The notes beneath the pieces were generated by a model. That model made no database searches. It was not told the DNA's origin and saw nothing but the letters and a program-made list of their open reading frames with translations. A program made the position numbers and the translations under genes. Positions 46,427 to 57,250 of a stretch of DNA of 64,000 nucleotides are shown here, piece after piece (within the stretch, counting starts at the first letter, position 1; the number at the start of each line of letters is the position of its first letter). This DNA comes from Gammaproteobacteria bacterium (GTDB lineage Bacteria; Pseudomonadota; Gammaproteobacteria; Pseudomonadales; Pseudomonadaceae), in the NCBI GenBank assembly GCA_018816095.1, contig JAHIWP010000072.1:62001-126000 (forward strand), given 5' to 3'.

Positions 46427-47242
46427 TTATTCGCTCAATTCGAGCCAGATTGGGGCGTGATCCGAGGGTTTTTCCATGCCGCGCAAGTCGTAGTCGACAC
46501 CGGCATCCTTGATTCGCCCCTGCAAACCCGTTGAGGCGAGAATCACGTCGATACGCAAGCCGCGCTTGGGCTCGTCCTCGAAACCGCGGCTGCGGTAATC
46601 AAACCAGCTGAAACGGTCATTCACCGCCGGGTTGAGATGACGGAAGCTATCCACCAGGCCCCAGTTCTTCAAGGTGGCTAGCCATTCACGCTCTTCCGGG
46701 AGGAAGCTGCACTTGCCGCTTTTCAGCCAGCGCAGACGGTTTGGCTCACCAATGCCGATGTCGCAGTCTTCCGGCGAGATATTGATATCGCCCATCACCA
46801 CCAGGGCTTGCTGCGGGTTGAACTGGCTCACCAGCAAGTTCTGCAAATCCGCATAGAAGCGCTGCTTGGCCGGGAACTTGGTTGGGTGGTTACGGCTTTC
46901 ACCCTGCGGGAAGTAGCCATTCATCACCGTGACCGGGTTGCCCTGGGCGTCGGCAAAGGTGCCATAGATAAAGCGTCGTTGGGCGTCTTCGGGGTCACCG
47001 GGAAAACCCTTGTGCAGGCTCAGCGGCGCCTGGCGCGACAGCAGGGCAACGCCGTAATGGCCTTTCTGGCCATGGTAGTGCACGTGGTAACCCAGGTTAC
47101 GGATCTCGGCTTCTGGGAACTGTTCATCCGCCACCTTGGTTTCCTGCAGGCCAATGACATCCGGTTGGTGCTTGTCGATCAGCGCGGCCAGTTGATGTGG
47201 GCGGGCACGCAGGCCGTTGATATTGAAAGAGACGATCTTCAC
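46427..47242 (-). CDS. xthA: Exodeoxyribonuclease III
   Basis: 271 residues from GTG at 47242 (AGGACAG upstream), giving [20 protein letters not shown]; an in-frame ATG-like start at 47362 adds 40 non-conserved residues. Motifs: [42 protein letters not shown], with the metal and catalytic residues intact. AP endonuclease and 3'-exonuclease in base-excision repair. Confidence 0.92.
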   Translation of the reverse strand: MKIVSFNINGLRARPHQLAALIDKHQPDVIGLQETKVADEQFPEAEIRNLGYHVHYHGQKGHYGVALLSRQAPLSLHKGFPGDPEDAQRRFIYGTFADAQGNPVTVMNGYFPQGESRNHPTKFPAKQRFYADLQNLLVSQFNPQQALVVMGDINISPEDCDIGIGEPNRLRWLKSGKCSFLPEEREWLATLKNWGLVDSFRHLNPAVNDRFSWFDYRSRGFEDEPKRGLRIDVILASTGLQGRIKDAGVDYDLRGMEKPSDHAPIWLELSE

Positions 47243-47385
47243 GGGCGACTGTCCTGGGTGGCATTCTGGAAAAACCGCGATGCTAGCCCATTGCGCGCGC
47301 CAGCGGCCAGCCTGTGGCGGTGGCTGATGCACGGTGCTAACGTGGCTGCAGGCCGAACACACTAAGAACAGCAGAGGTCAAGCAG

Positions 47386-48027
47386 ATGCCCAACAGTCTC
47401 GCCGAAGTTCGCATGCTCGATAGTGGCTATGCCCGTGAAGCGCGCTCGCTGCTTTATCACGCCTACCGCCATGACCCCACTTTCGCTTACCTGTTTGAAG
47501 ACGAGCGCCCAGGTTATGACCAGCGTGTGCGTGCCACGGTGCGCGAGCTGGTGCAGCAACATTTTGCCGAAGAGCTACCGGCCATTGGCCTGCTGATCGA
47601 CGACCGACTGATTGGCATGGCGTTGATCGCACCGCCGCAGCGGCGCATGGACATTACCGAGAGTTGGGGCTGGCGCATGCGCATGCTGCTGACGGCCGGG
47701 TTTCGTTGCACCAAGCGCTATCTTGAATACCATGACGCGGTGATTGCCTGCCTGCCGCCCGGCCCGTATCACGTGCTGCCTTTGTTGGGGATTCACCCGG
47801 AATATCAGGGTAAGCACCTCGGTGAGCAACTGCTCGAAGCGCTGCACAACTGGTGCGCTGAAGATGCCAGTTCACAGGGGGTGGTCCTCGATACTGGCAA
47901 TGGCCACTACCTGGATTTCTACAAGCGCCAGGGCTATGAAGAGGTGGGTGAAGTTGCCATTGGCCCGGTCATTGAGCACGTGTTCTTCCACCCCAGCCCA
48001 CAATTGGCCGTCAAAGCCAGTGCTTGA
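47386..48027 (+). CDS. GNAT-family N-acetyltransferase
   Basis: 213 residues. The acetyl-CoA-binding motif is LPLLGIHPEYQGKHLGEQLL followed by EALHNW; late VLDTGNGHYLDFYKRQGYEE matches GNAT motif B. The substrate cannot be inferred. Divergent from xthA. The start is preceded by AGAGGTCAAGCAG. Confidence 0.85.
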   Translation: MPNSLAEVRMLDSGYAREARSLLYHAYRHDPTFAYLFEDERPGYDQRVRATVRELVQQHFAEELPAIGLLIDDRLIGMALIAPPQRRMDITESWGWRMRMLLTAGFRCTKRYLEYHDAVIACLPPGPYHVLPLLGIHPEYQGKHLGEQLLEALHNWCAEDASSQGVVLDTGNGHYLDFYKRQGYEEVGEVAIGPVIEHVFFHPSPQLAVKASA

Positions 48028-48036
48028 GGGCATGCC

Positions 48037-48060
48037 GGCACGGCGCAAAGATGCCGTGCC
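48037..48060. terminator. Hairpin between the GNAT gene and tamA
   Basis: GGCACGGC-N8-GCCGTGCC directly after the GNAT stop, without a T-tract; a weak terminator or an RNA stem. Confidence 0.5.
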
Positions 48061-48122
48061 GCGCCACTAAAGCGCAGCCAGATGCTCTAAATCGGCCTCT
48101 GGCTCGTGCTAGCATCGCCTCC

Positions 48123-49850
48123 ATGGCTGTTTTTTCTAACTTCCTTACTGGTCTTTTCCTTCTCTTGCTGAGTGCTACGGCCCTGGCCGAAGCACAGCTG
48201 CGCGTGCGCGTTGAACCCGCCAATAGTGCGCTGAAAAGCAATATTGAAGGCTATATCGGTAGCCTCGGTGAGCGTGATGCCGAGGCCCTGCAGCGTTATC
48301 GTCGGGTGGCCGAGGGCCAGGCGGAAAAAGCTGCCCAGGCCTTGGGCTTCTACCAGGCGCAGATCACCACAGAGATCAGCGACGGTGCCACGCCGCGACT
48401 GACCGTGCGGGTTCAGCCTGGCGCGCCGGTGCTGCTGCGTGACGTGGTGGTGCGTGTGGAGGGCCCAGCGGCGCAGCTGCGTGCCTTCCGTACCCCCGAT
48501 GACCCGCAACTGCGCAGCGGCGCGCAGCTTAATCATGGGCGTTACGATGCGGCCAAGCGGGACATCCAGAACCAGGCCTCACGCTATGGCTTTTTTGCCG
48601 GGCGTTTTACTCAGCAACGCCTGACCATCGACCCGGATGCCGGGGTTGCCGATATCGAGCTGGTCTATGACAGTGGCCCGCGCTACCAGCTCGGTGCCGT
48701 GCGTTTTCTTGGTGACGCGCCCTTCGATGAGCAACTGTTGCAACGCATGGTGCCGTTCCCGGCTAATAGCCCCTATGACTCTGCGCTGATTGCCAAGTTG
48801 TATCAGGCGCTGCGCTCCAGTGGTTATTTTGAGTCGGTGCAGGTGGATGCCAACCCGAGCAGCGCGGCGGCCGAGCAGATTCCGGTCGAGGTTCAGCTGC
48901 AGGTGCGTAAACCCCGCAGCATGGGGCTGGGCGTGGGTTTTTCCACTGATGTCGGCCCGCGCGGCAAAGGTAACTGGACCCGGCACTGGGCCAACCCGCA
49001 GGGGCACAGTTATGGCGCGGAGTTCGAGCTGTCGGCCCCGCGGCAGAATGTCGGCCTTTGGTACGACATACCGCTGGACCCGCCGCTGACCGATAAATTG
49101 CGCGTGGCCGGTGGCTATCAGGCAGAAGATCTGGCCGATACCGACAGCAGCAGCCGCCTGCTGACCTTCGGCCCGGAATGGCACAGCAAACTCGATAGCG
49201 GTTGGCAGCGGGTGGTGTCGCTTATGTGGCGGCACGAACAATACGATCTGGGTGACGACGCCGGTACCAGCACGCTGTTAATGCCCGGCATCAGCTACTC
49301 CTACCTGCAGAGTGACAATCAGATCGACCCCAATCACGGTTACCGTCTGCAGCTGGACCTGGCTGGGGCAGCTAAAGGGCTGCTGTCTGACGCCAATGTG
49401 CTGCACGGCAATGTTCAGCTCAAAGGGCTGACCACCGTATTCAAACGTCACCGCTTGCTGGGCCGGGTGCAAGTGGGCGGTACGGAGTCCAATGGCTTTG
49501 CTCGGGTGCCGCCGTCGCTGCGTTTCTTCGCCGGTGGCGACCAGAGCGTGCGCGGTTATGACTACCAGAGCCTGTCACCGGAAAATAACCAAGGGGACAA
49601 GGTGGGCGGTCGCTACCTGTTTACCAGCAGCGTGGAATACCAATACAGCCTGACCGAGCGCTGGCGTTTGGCGAGTTTTGTCGACCAGGGCAATACCTTC
49701 GATTCGTTGCAGCTCCCGTCGCTGAAAAGCGCTGTGGGCGTTGGCGTGCGTTGGGTCTCACCACTCGGCCCGTTGCGTTTCGACTTGGCGCACCCGCTGG
49801 ATGATCAGGGCGGCATCCGCCTGCACTTTTCCATGGGCCCGGAACTGTGA
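48123..49850 (+). CDS. tamA: Outer-membrane translocation and assembly protein TamA
   Basis: 575 residues from ATG at 48123, chosen because the signal peptide MAVFSNFLTGLFLLLLSATA begins there. POTRA domains occupy about 25-260. The C-terminal Omp85/BamA beta-barrel (GLGVGFSTDVGPRGKGNWTR ... FFAGGDQSVRGYDYQSLSP ... RWVSPLGPLRFDLAHPLDD) includes the conserved RGY motif. The length equals the E. coli protein. It forms a complex with TamB for insertion of outer-membrane proteins or lipid transport. Confidence 0.93.
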   Translation: MAVFSNFLTGLFLLLLSATALAEAQLRVRVEPANSALKSNIEGYIGSLGERDAEALQRYRRVAEGQAEKAAQALGFYQAQITTEISDGATPRLTVRVQPGAPVLLRDVVVRVEGPAAQLRAFRTPDDPQLRSGAQLNHGRYDAAKRDIQNQASRYGFFAGRFTQQRLTIDPDAGVADIELVYDSGPRYQLGAVRFLGDAPFDEQLLQRMVPFPANSPYDSALIAKLYQALRSSGYFESVQVDANPSSAAAEQIPVEVQLQVRKPRSMGLGVGFSTDVGPRGKGNWTRHWANPQGHSYGAEFELSAPRQNVGLWYDIPLDPPLTDKLRVAGGYQAEDLADTDSSSRLLTFGPEWHSKLDSGWQRVVSLMWRHEQYDLGDDAGTSTLLMPGISYSYLQSDNQIDPNHGYRLQLDLAGAAKGLLSDANVLHGNVQLKGLTTVFKRHRLLGRVQVGGTESNGFARVPPSLRFFAGGDQSVRGYDYQSLSPENNQGDKVGGRYLFTSSVEYQYSLTERWRLASFVDQGNTFDSLQLPSLKSAVGVGVRWVSPLGPLRFDLAHPLDDQGGIRLHFSMGPEL

Positions 49851-52800
49851 CGCGCCGGTTGCGCTATGGCCTTTACGGCTTACTCGGGGGGCTGCTTGTT
49901 GTGTGCAGCGGCCTGAGCCTGCTGTTGGGTACGCAGGGCGGCAGCCGCTGGTTACTGGCGCAGGTGCCGGGGTTACAGGTCGAGGGCTTTAACGGGCGCT
50001 TGGCCGGGCGCTGGAGCGCGGCAAACCTAAGCTGGCAGCAGGGGCAAAACAGCGTGCAGCTGATCTCGCCGAGCCTGGTCTGGTCGCCTGCCTGCCTGCT
50101 GCGCCTGACGCTGTGCATCGAACAGCTGCACAGTGGGCCGATCACCTTGGAGTTCCCAGCAGATGAGCAGGCCAGCAACGAGCCATTCAGCCTGCCAGAC
50201 CTGAGCCTGCCCCTGGCGTTGCAACTGGGTGATGTGCAGATCGACAGTCTGCAGCTCAACGGCGTCGAACAGCTACGGGCCTTGCAGTTGGCTGCGCACT
50301 GGACGGCGCAAGGTATCCAGCTCGATAACCTCAGCCTGAACGCCGCTGACCTCGACCTGGCGCTGCAAGGGCAGGTGCACACCACGGGCAACTGGCCCTT
50401 GCAGCTCAGCGGGCAACTGCAATTGCCGGCGCCTGAGCAGCAAGCCTGGCCTGTAACCCTTGAACTCAGCGGCGAGTTACGTGAACGACTGCAACTAAGG
50501 GCGAGCAGCAGCGGTTACCTGCAGGGCGAATTAGCCGGTTGGCTGCAGCCTTTGGCAGAACACCTGCCTGCGCAACTGCGCTTGCAGGTCGTAGCCTTTA
50601 AGGCCAGCGCTGAACTGCCGAACAGCCTGACTCTTGAACAGCTTGAGTTGACGGCCCAGGGCGATTTGCAGGCGGGTTATCAGGTTATCGGTAGTGCCAG
50701 TTTGCCGGCCGTCGAGGGACCTGTGGCTTTGGCGCTGGCGGGTGTGGTCAAGGCTGACGGTGCGGATGTCAGTAACCTCAGCCTGACTGCTAGCCCTGAG
50801 CAGCAGGTAGAGCTCAGCGGCGAGCTGAACTGGCAGCAGGGCCTGAGCCTGGACAGCCGCTTCACGTGGCAGAATTTTCCCTGGCAGCGCCTTTACCCGC
50901 TGAGCGAGGCACCACCTGTGGCGCTGCGCACGTTGAAGGGTGAGTTGGCCTATCAGTCTGGCAATTATCTGGGGCATTTCGCCGCTGAGTTGGATGGCCC
51001 AGCCGGTGCGTTTAGCCTGCAAAGCCCGCTGAGTGGCGACCTGCAGCATCTGTATCTACCCGAACTGCGCCTGCAAGCCGGGCAGGGCCGCGCCGAAGGT
51101 CAGGTCAGCCTGGGTTTTGTCGAACAACTGAGCTGGGATGTACGTTTGCTGTTGAGCGAGCTTGACCCGGCCTATTGGCTGGCCGAGCTGCCGGGCAACC
51201 TGGCCGGCCCGGTGAACAGCGCCGGTAGCCTGCTCGATGGGCAGCCCACACTCAGCGCCGATATCGACCTCAAGGGGCGCCTACGCGGGCAGCCGGCCAC
51301 GTTGCTGGCAAAATTTGCCGGCGGTTTGCAGCAGGGCGAGCTGAGTGCGTTGGACGTGCGCCTGGGTGATAACCGTATCAGCGGTAAAGCGGCCTTGCAG
51401 GAGCAGCTAAGCGGCCAATTGTTGTTGGCGATGCCGCGCCTGGGGCAACTCTGGCCTGGTTTGCAGGGCCAGCTCAGCGGCCAGCTGGACCTGGCCGGCA
51501 GCCTGCGAGCGCCACAAGGTCAATTGCAGCTGCAAGGTCAGCGTTTGGCCTATGCCGACCAGCGTCTGCAACAGCTCAGCCTCGATGCGCGCCTGAACCG
51601 TGCCCAGCGCGGCCAGTTAACCCTGCAGGCCCTGGGCATTCAGCTTGGCGAGACTGATCTGGGCCGCCTCGATGTCACAGCCAATGGCGATCAGCACCAG
51701 CAAAGCCTTGAGTTGCAACTGCAAGGCCCCTTAGTGCAAAGCCAGCTGACGTTGGCCGGCAAACTTGACAAGGGCAACTGGCGCGGCAGCCTCAGTCGCG
51801 GCCAGGTGCAAAGTGGTGGTCAGGACTGGCGCCTGCAACAGCCGGCTTCACTGGTGCGCCTGGCCAGCGGCCAGCTTAGCCTCGGCGCGCATTGCTGGCG
51901 TTCGGGCAACGCCAGCCTGTGCGGCGGTGAGCAGCGCCTGTTGCCGGAGCCTAAGTTAAGCGTTCAGCTCAGTAACTTGCCGATGGATAGCCTGGCGCCG
52001 TGGTTACCCAAGGATTTCACCTGGCAAGGGCAACTCAATGGCCAACTACAGCTTGAACTGCCAGCCAGCGGCCCGAATGGTCGCCTGCAGCTGGATGCTG
52101 GCAGCGGCATCTGGCGTGTCCGCGATCAGCAACAGTGGCTGGAGTTCGCCTATGACAGCCTGCGCCTGAATACCCAAATACGCCCGCAACGCATCGACAG
52201 TTCACTGCTGTTGCGTGGCCCAGCTGTTGGCGAGCTGGCCCTGGACGCCACGCTTGATCCGCGTCCGGTAAGCAAACCGCTGTCTGGCAGTTTCCGTCTC
52301 AACGGTCTCGACCTGGCGCTGGTTCGGCCCTTTGTGCCGATGGTTGAGCGTATCGCCGGGCAGCTCAATGGCGCCGGCACGCTGTCGGGTGGTCTGTTAG
52401 CGCCGCAGATCAACGGCAACCTGCGCGTCAGCAATGGCGAAATCGCTGGCGGCGAATTGCCCATGAACATCGAACAGCTACAACTGCAGGCTCGCATTGA
52501 GGGCGAACGATTATGGCTGGACGGTGATTGGCGCAGTGGCGAACAGGGCCAGGGCAGCCTTAACGGCGAGCTGAACTGGGCCGCTGGTTTAACCGCAGAC
52601 ATGCAATTGCGGGGTAGCCAGCTGCCGGTGGCGGTGGAACCTTATGCAGCGCTGGAGGTTGAGCCAGACCTGCGTTTGAGCTTGCGCGATGAGCAGTTGT
52701 CAGTGGCGGGTAAGGTGCTGATTCCCAGTGGCAAGATTGAGATCCGCGAGCTGCCGCCCTCAACCGTGCAGCTTTCCAGCGATGCGCATGTGCTGGGGCG

Positions 52801-53515
52801 TGACCGTGCGCAGCAGCAGGCCACGGCTATTGCTATGGATATTGATGTCGAGGTTGGTCAGGAACGCCTGACCTTCAGTGGTTTTGGCTTGAATGCCGAG
52901 CTGAAAGGCCGTGTGCACATCGGCAATGACTTGGACACGCGCGGTGAGTTGAGCCTGAATAAAGGGCGTTTCCGCGCCTATGGTCAGCGCCTGAATGTGC
53001 GCCGTGCGCGCTTGCTGTTCGCCGGCCCCATTGACCAGCCTTTTCTCGATATTGAGGCCATCCGCCAGGTTGATGATGTCACCGCCGGCTTACGCCTCAG
53101 TGGTAATGCGGCGCAACCGACCACAGTGGTATTTTCCGAGCCGGCGATGAGCCAGGAGCAGGCGCTGTCCTATTTGGTCATGGGCCGTCCGCTGGGGCAG
53201 GGCGGTGGTGACAACAATATGCTCGCCCAGGCCGCACTGGCCCTTGGCATGGCCGGCAGCGCGCCGCTGATCAACAACCTGGCGCAAGATTTGGGGATCA
53301 GCGATTTCCAGTTGGATACCGAGGGTTCCGGGGTGACCACCAGTGTGGTCGCCAGCGGTAACTTGTCTGAGCGCCTGAGCCTGCGCTATGGCGTGGGGGT
53401 GTTTGAGCCGGCTAACACCATTGCCTTGCGCTATGAACTGAGCCGCAAGCTCTATCTCGAGGCTGCCAGCGGCCTGGCTAGTTCCCTGGATTTGTTCTAT
53501 CGACGGGATTTTTAG
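49847..53515 (+). CDS. tamB: Inner-membrane-anchored translocation protein TamB
   Basis: 1222 residues from GTG at 49847, overlapping the tamA stop as GTGA. N-terminal signal anchor (LYGLLGGLLVVCSGLSLLLG), a very long AsmA-like beta-helical region, and the C-terminal DUF490/TamB domain (YLVMGRPLGQGGGDNNMLAQ, DFQLDTEGSGVTTSVVASGN, LRYGVGVFEPANTIALRYEL). It spans the periplasm to TamA. The following gap 53516-53802 (287 bases) shows no gene or clear hairpin. Confidence 0.93.
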   Translation: MTRRLRYGLYGLLGGLLVVCSGLSLLLGTQGGSRWLLAQVPGLQVEGFNGRLAGRWSAANLSWQQGQNSVQLISPSLVWSPACLLRLTLCIEQLHSGPITLEFPADEQASNEPFSLPDLSLPLALQLGDVQIDSLQLNGVEQLRALQLAAHWTAQGIQLDNLSLNAADLDLALQGQVHTTGNWPLQLSGQLQLPAPEQQAWPVTLELSGELRERLQLRASSSGYLQGELAGWLQPLAEHLPAQLRLQVVAFKASAELPNSLTLEQLELTAQGDLQAGYQVIGSASLPAVEGPVALALAGVVKADGADVSNLSLTASPEQQVELSGELNWQQGLSLDSRFTWQNFPWQRLYPLSEAPPVALRTLKGELAYQSGNYLGHFAAELDGPAGAFSLQSPLSGDLQHLYLPELRLQAGQGRAEGQVSLGFVEQLSWDVRLLLSELDPAYWLAELPGNLAGPVNSAGSLLDGQPTLSADIDLKGRLRGQPATLLAKFAGGLQQGELSALDVRLGDNRISGKAALQEQLSGQLLLAMPRLGQLWPGLQGQLSGQLDLAGSLRAPQGQLQLQGQRLAYADQRLQQLSLDARLNRAQRGQLTLQALGIQLGETDLGRLDVTANGDQHQQSLELQLQGPLVQSQLTLAGKLDKGNWRGSLSRGQVQSGGQDWRLQQPASLVRLASGQLSLGAHCWRSGNASLCGGEQRLLPEPKLSVQLSNLPMDSLAPWLPKDFTWQGQLNGQLQLELPASGPNGRLQLDAGSGIWRVRDQQQWLEFAYDSLRLNTQIRPQRIDSSLLLRGPAVGELALDATLDPRPVSKPLSGSFRLNGLDLALVRPFVPMVERIAGQLNGAGTLSGGLLAPQINGNLRVSNGEIAGGELPMNIEQLQLQARIEGERLWLDGDWRSGEQGQGSLNGELNWAAGLTADMQLRGSQLPVAVEPYAALEVEPDLRLSLRDEQLSVAGKVLIPSGKIEIRELPPSTVQLSSDAHVLGRDRAQQQATAIAMDIDVEVGQERLTFSGFGLNAELKGRVHIGNDLDTRGELSLNKGRFRAYGQRLNVRRARLLFAGPIDQPFLDIEAIRQVDDVTAGLRLSGNAAQPTTVVFSEPAMSQEQALSYLVMGRPLGQGGGDNNMLAQAALALGMAGSAPLINNLAQDLGISDFQLDTEGSGVTTSVVASGNLSERLSLRYGVGVFEPANTIALRYELSRKLYLEAASGLASSLDLFYRRDF

Positions 53516-53808
53516 CCGCTGTTTGTGCGGACAAACGCTGGATTAAGCCAGTTAATTCGCGTTTAAATTGCGCACCGCGCTCAAAACGTCTGAGCGTTGA
53601 AATCTAAACGGTGAAAATCACTATCACAGTCTCCCTATACTGGCTGCCGCTGAGCACTGGGCAGCCGTTGCGCTGACTGGTATAGCCCGATTCGCTGTTT
53701 GCCCGCGCACCAACCCGGCTCGCGTTTGCCTAACAGCGTTGCCTACCCGGCAATCGGATAAGCGATGGGTACCCACCTCGCGTTCACTAAAACAATAAGG
53801 AAATGAGC

Positions 53809-55152
53809 ATGGAATTCGTTAACACCCTGGTTAATCAACTCAATGGCGTGGTCTGGGGGCCACCCATGCTGGTGCTGATTCTCGGCACCGGCCTGTTCCT
53901 CATGCTGCGCCTTAAATTTATGCCGCTGAGCAAGATCGGCGCTGGCTTCAAATTGATGTGGCAAGGCCGCAAGAAAGGCGATGAGGAAAGCGGCGAAATC
54001 AGCCCCTTCCAGGCGCTGATGACCTGCCTGGCCGCCACTGTGGGTACCGGTAACATCGCCGGTGTGGCCACCGCGATCTTCCTGGGTGGCCCGGGCGCAC
54101 TGTTCTGGATGTGGTGCACCGCATTAGTCGGCATGGCCACCAAGTACTGCGAAGTGGTACTGGCGGTGCACTACCGTGAGAAGGACAAGCGCGGCGAGCA
54201 CGTCGGCGGGCCGATGTACGCGATCAAAAACGGCCTGGGCAAAAAGTGGCTGTGGCTGGGTACGGCGTTCGCCATCTTCGGCGGCTTTGCTGGTTTCGGT
54301 ATCGGCAACATGGTGCAGGTCAACAGCATGGCTGCGGCCCTGCAAACCACCTTCAACGTACCGCTGTGGGTCACCGGTTTGGTCACCATGGTCTTTGTTG
54401 GCCTGGTGATCCTTGGCGGTATCAAGCGCATCGGTAAGGTCGCAGCGACCCTGGTGCCGTTTATGTGCGTGGCCTACATCATTGCCGCGTTCGTGGTGCT
54501 GGTGGTTAACGCCTCTGAGATTCCAGCAGCCTTCGAAATGATCTTCACCTATGCCTTTAGCCCAGCCGCTGCCACCGGTGGTTTTGCCGGTGCGGCAGTT
54601 ATGGCGGCGATTCGCTTCGGTGTGGCACGCGGTATCTTTTCCAACGAAGCAGGCCTGGGTACTGCCGGTATCGCGCAAGCGGCCGGTACCACCAACAGCC
54701 CGGTGCGTTCGGGGATGATCGGCATGCTCGGGACCTTTATCGACACCATCATCATCTGCTCGATGACCGGTCTGGCGATCATCACCTCCGGTGTATGGAC
54801 CAGCGGCGAAAGCGGTGCGGCACTCTCGGCGGCGGCCTTTGAGTCGGCCATGCCGGGCGTCGGTGGCTACATTCTGACCATTGCTCTGGTGGTATTTGCT
54901 TTCACCACCATCCTCGGTTGGAGCTACTTCGGCGAGAAGTGCTGGGAATACATGGTTGGCACCAAGTCGATCATGCCGTTTCGCATTCTCTGGGTGCTAG
55001 CGGTGCCGTTCGGTGCGATTGCCCAGCTGGATTTCGCCTGGTTGGTGGCTGATACCCTCAACGGCCTGATGGCGATTCCTAACCTGCTGTCGCTGATACT
55101 GCTGAGCCCGATCGTGGTCAAACTGACCAAGGATTATTTCGCTAAAAATTGA
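53809..55152 (+). CDS. Sodium:alanine/glycine symporter (AGCS family)
   Basis: 447 residues from the second ATG (53809), which has AAGGAA at proper distance; the ATG at 53803 is too close to it. About ten to eleven membrane segments. AGCS signatures: VWGPPMLVLILGTGLFLMLR, CLAATVGTGNIAGVATAIFL, and FSNEAGLGTAGIAQAAGTTN. Imports alanine or glycine with sodium. Confidence 0.92.
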   Translation: MEFVNTLVNQLNGVVWGPPMLVLILGTGLFLMLRLKFMPLSKIGAGFKLMWQGRKKGDEESGEISPFQALMTCLAATVGTGNIAGVATAIFLGGPGALFWMWCTALVGMATKYCEVVLAVHYREKDKRGEHVGGPMYAIKNGLGKKWLWLGTAFAIFGGFAGFGIGNMVQVNSMAAALQTTFNVPLWVTGLVTMVFVGLVILGGIKRIGKVAATLVPFMCVAYIIAAFVVLVVNASEIPAAFEMIFTYAFSPAAATGGFAGAAVMAAIRFGVARGIFSNEAGLGTAGIAQAAGTTNSPVRSGMIGMLGTFIDTIIICSMTGLAIITSGVWTSGESGAALSAAAFESAMPGVGGYILTIALVVFAFTTILGWSYFGEKCWEYMVGTKSIMPFRILWVLAVPFGAIAQLDFAWLVADTLNGLMAIPNLLSLILLSPIVVKLTKDYFAKN

Positions 55153-55295
55153 TGTGCCGTATGACTGAGCAGGGTAGTCTGACTTTCTGGTCAGTTCTCC
55201 CTGCCCGTCTTCAAGAGGGCGCGGGCTTGCCATTTGGTGGGTTCGCGCCCTTACTTGTTAACCGTCTCCAATTTCGCTGAAAAAGGATTGTTCCA

Positions 55296-55796
55296 ATGGC
55301 ACAAGTCACCCTTAAAGGTTCCCCGGTTGAAGTCGCTGGTCAACTGCCACAGGTGGGCCAGCAAGCCCCCGCTTTCAGCCTGGTCGCCGGCGACCTGAGC
55401 GATGTGAGCCTGGCCAGTCTGGCCGGTAAGCGCAAAGTGCTGAATATTTTCCCAAGCGTCGATACCCCGACCTGCGCCACGTCCGTGCGTACGTTCAACG
55501 CCAATGCCAGCAAGCTGGCCAACACCGTGGTGTTGTGCATCTCCACCGACCTGCCGTTCGCCCAGGCGCGTTTCTGCGGTGCTGAAGGTCTGGAAAACGT
55601 GATCAACCTGTCGACCATGCGCGGCGCTGAGTTCCTCAAGGACTACGGCGTGGCCATTGCCAGCGGTCCACTGGTGGGCGTTGCTGCCCGTGCGGTCGTA
55701 GTGCTGGATGAAAACGACAAAGTGCTGCACAGCGAGCTGGTTGCTGAAATTGCTGACGAGCCGAACTACGAAGCTGCAATGGCTGTACTCAAGTAA
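55296..55796 (+). CDS. tpx: Thiol peroxidase
   Basis: 166 residues. Peroxidatic Cys60 in [16 protein letters not shown] and resolving Cys94 in [12 protein letters not shown], the atypical two-Cys peroxiredoxin arrangement of Tpx. AAAAGGA lies upstream of the ATG. Reduces hydroperoxides with thioredoxin in the cytosol or periplasm; no signal peptide is present. Confidence 0.94.
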   Translation: MAQVTLKGSPVEVAGQLPQVGQQAPAFSLVAGDLSDVSLASLAGKRKVLNIFPSVDTPTCATSVRTFNANASKLANTVVLCISTDLPFAQARFCGAEGLENVINLSTMRGAEFLKDYGVAIASGPLVGVAARAVVVLDENDKVLHSELVAEIADEPNYEAAMAVLK

Positions 55797-55816
55797 GCGC
55801 ACACTTCGCATCATCG

Positions 55817-55845
55817 ACGGCCTGCTTTGCAGGCCGTTTTTATTT
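55817..55845 (+). terminator. Rho-independent terminator after tpx
   Basis: ACGGCCTGC-TTT-GCAGGCCGT followed by TTTTATTT, 20 bases past the tpx stop. Confidence 0.92.
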
Positions 55846-56020
55846 ATGGCTTGTTATCCCGGCGGGTCGTTGCGATGCGAGGCTGAACGCCAATCCGACG
55901 ATTTTCTATTCGGATCAGATATTTAGTTACGTAAGAGAAAGGTAAATAGGCGGTAAAGAACCTTTGCACGGGAGCTGATAGTCAATATCGTTCAGGCTCC
56001 CCAAGGAAGTGATCGTCGCC

Positions 56021-57250
56021 ATGCCTGATACACAGCTCAGCAACCGTACCCGTAACCTGTCGCGCCAATGGCTGATTGGCCTGCTTGCGCTCGCCGCGCT
56101 GAGCCTGCTGCTCTGGTGGTTTTGGCCGAGTGCAGAACAAGGCCCGGAAATGGGCCGTGGCCGTTTTGGCGATATGGGCCCGGTACCGGTGCGCGTGGCC
56201 AGTGTGAGCCAGGGTGATTTCCCGGTTGAGCTCAAAGCCCTGGGCACGGTCACGGCCTATAACACGGTGAATGTGCGCGGCCGGGTAGATGGCCAATTGG
56301 TCAAACTGCTGTTTAAGGATGGTCAGCAGGTCAAGGCGGGTGAGCTGCTCGCGGTGATTGACCCGCGGCCCTATGAAATCGCCCTGCAGCAGGCGCAGGG
56401 CGCACTGCAAGAGCGCCAGGCGCAGCTGCGTAATGCCGAGCTGGACCTTAAGCGCTACCGCGGGCTATACGCCGAAGACTCAATAGCCAAGCAGGCGCTC
56501 GACACCCAGGAAGCGCTGGTTAACCAGTACCGCGGCAACCTCAAGAGCTTGCAGGCGGATGTCGCCACCGCGCGGCTTAACCTCGATTTCACTCAGGTGC
56601 GCGCACCGATCAGCGGCCGCCTGGGTATGCGTCAGGCGGATGTCGGTAACTTGGTTGGTTCCGGCGATACCCTGCCATTGGTAGTCATCACCCAGACCCT
56701 GCCCATTGCCGTGATGTTCACCCTGCCGGAAGCCGAACTGCCAGCGGTGGTGCAACAAATGCGTACCGGCAATACCTTGGCTGTCGAGGCCTGGGATCGC
56801 AGTGAAAAACTCAAACTGGCCGAAGGCGAGCTGGAAAGCCTCGACAACCTTATCGACACCGCCACCGGCACGATCAAGCTTAAGGCGCGCTTCGCCAATG
56901 CCGAAGAGCAGCTCTTCCCCAATCAATTCGTCAACGTTCGCTTGCGGGTGAAAACCCTGCAAAACGTCACGCTGATGCCCGCCGCCGCGCTGCAGTTCGG
57001 CGCCAGTGGCACCTTCGCCTATGTTGTGGACGAAGAAGACAAGGTGCAGCTGACGCCAATCAGCGTCGGCCCCAGCGATGGTCAACTCAGCGTGGTGGAG
57101 CAGGGCCTCAAACCGGGCGATCGCCTGGTGCTGGAAGGCACTGACCGCCTGCGCTCCGGCAACAAGGTCGAGGTAATCGGCGATAAACCGGTTACTGCCC
57201 AGAAGGACGTGGCTACGCCTGAGCGCATGGGAGCGCCGCGCGCCCAATGA
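56021..57250 (+). CDS. muxA: RND efflux periplasmic adaptor MuxA
   Basis: 409 residues from ATG at 56021 with AAGGAAG upstream; a GTG at 56009 is too close to that site. N-terminal membrane anchor ([20 protein letters not shown]), lipoyl-like [20 protein letters not shown], alpha-hairpin ([20 protein letters not shown]) and beta-barrel domains of the HlyD/MdtA type. First gene of muxABC-opmB; joins the RND pumps to the outer-membrane channel. Confidence 0.93.
   Translation: MPDTQLSNRTRNLSRQWLIGLLALAALSLLLWWFWPSAEQGPEMGRGRFGDMGPVPVRVASVSQGDFPVELKALGTVTAYNTVNVRGRVDGQLVKLLFKDGQQVKAGELLAVIDPRPYEIALQQAQGALQERQAQLRNAELDLKRYRGLYAEDSIAKQALDTQEALVNQYRGNLKSLQADVATARLNLDFTQVRAPISGRLGMRQADVGNLVGSGDTLPLVVITQTLPIAVMFTLPEAELPAVVQQMRTGNTLAVEAWDRSEKLKLAEGELESLDNLIDTATGTIKLKARFANAEEQLFPNQFVNVRLRVKTLQNVTLMPAAALQFGASGTFAYVVDEEDKVQLTPISVGPSDGQLSVVEQGLKPGDRLVLEGTDRLRSGNKVEVIGDKPVTAQKDVATPERMGAPRAQ

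Noticed and set aside
53516..53802. Small RNA in the tamB-symporter gap
   Set aside because: No stable hairpin with T-tract or recognisable RNA signature; treated as a promoter gap.
55198..55255. Long-loop hairpin (GGGCGCG/CGCGCCC) between the symporter and tpx
   Set aside because: The loop is about 20 bases and no T-tract follows; too weak to call a terminator.
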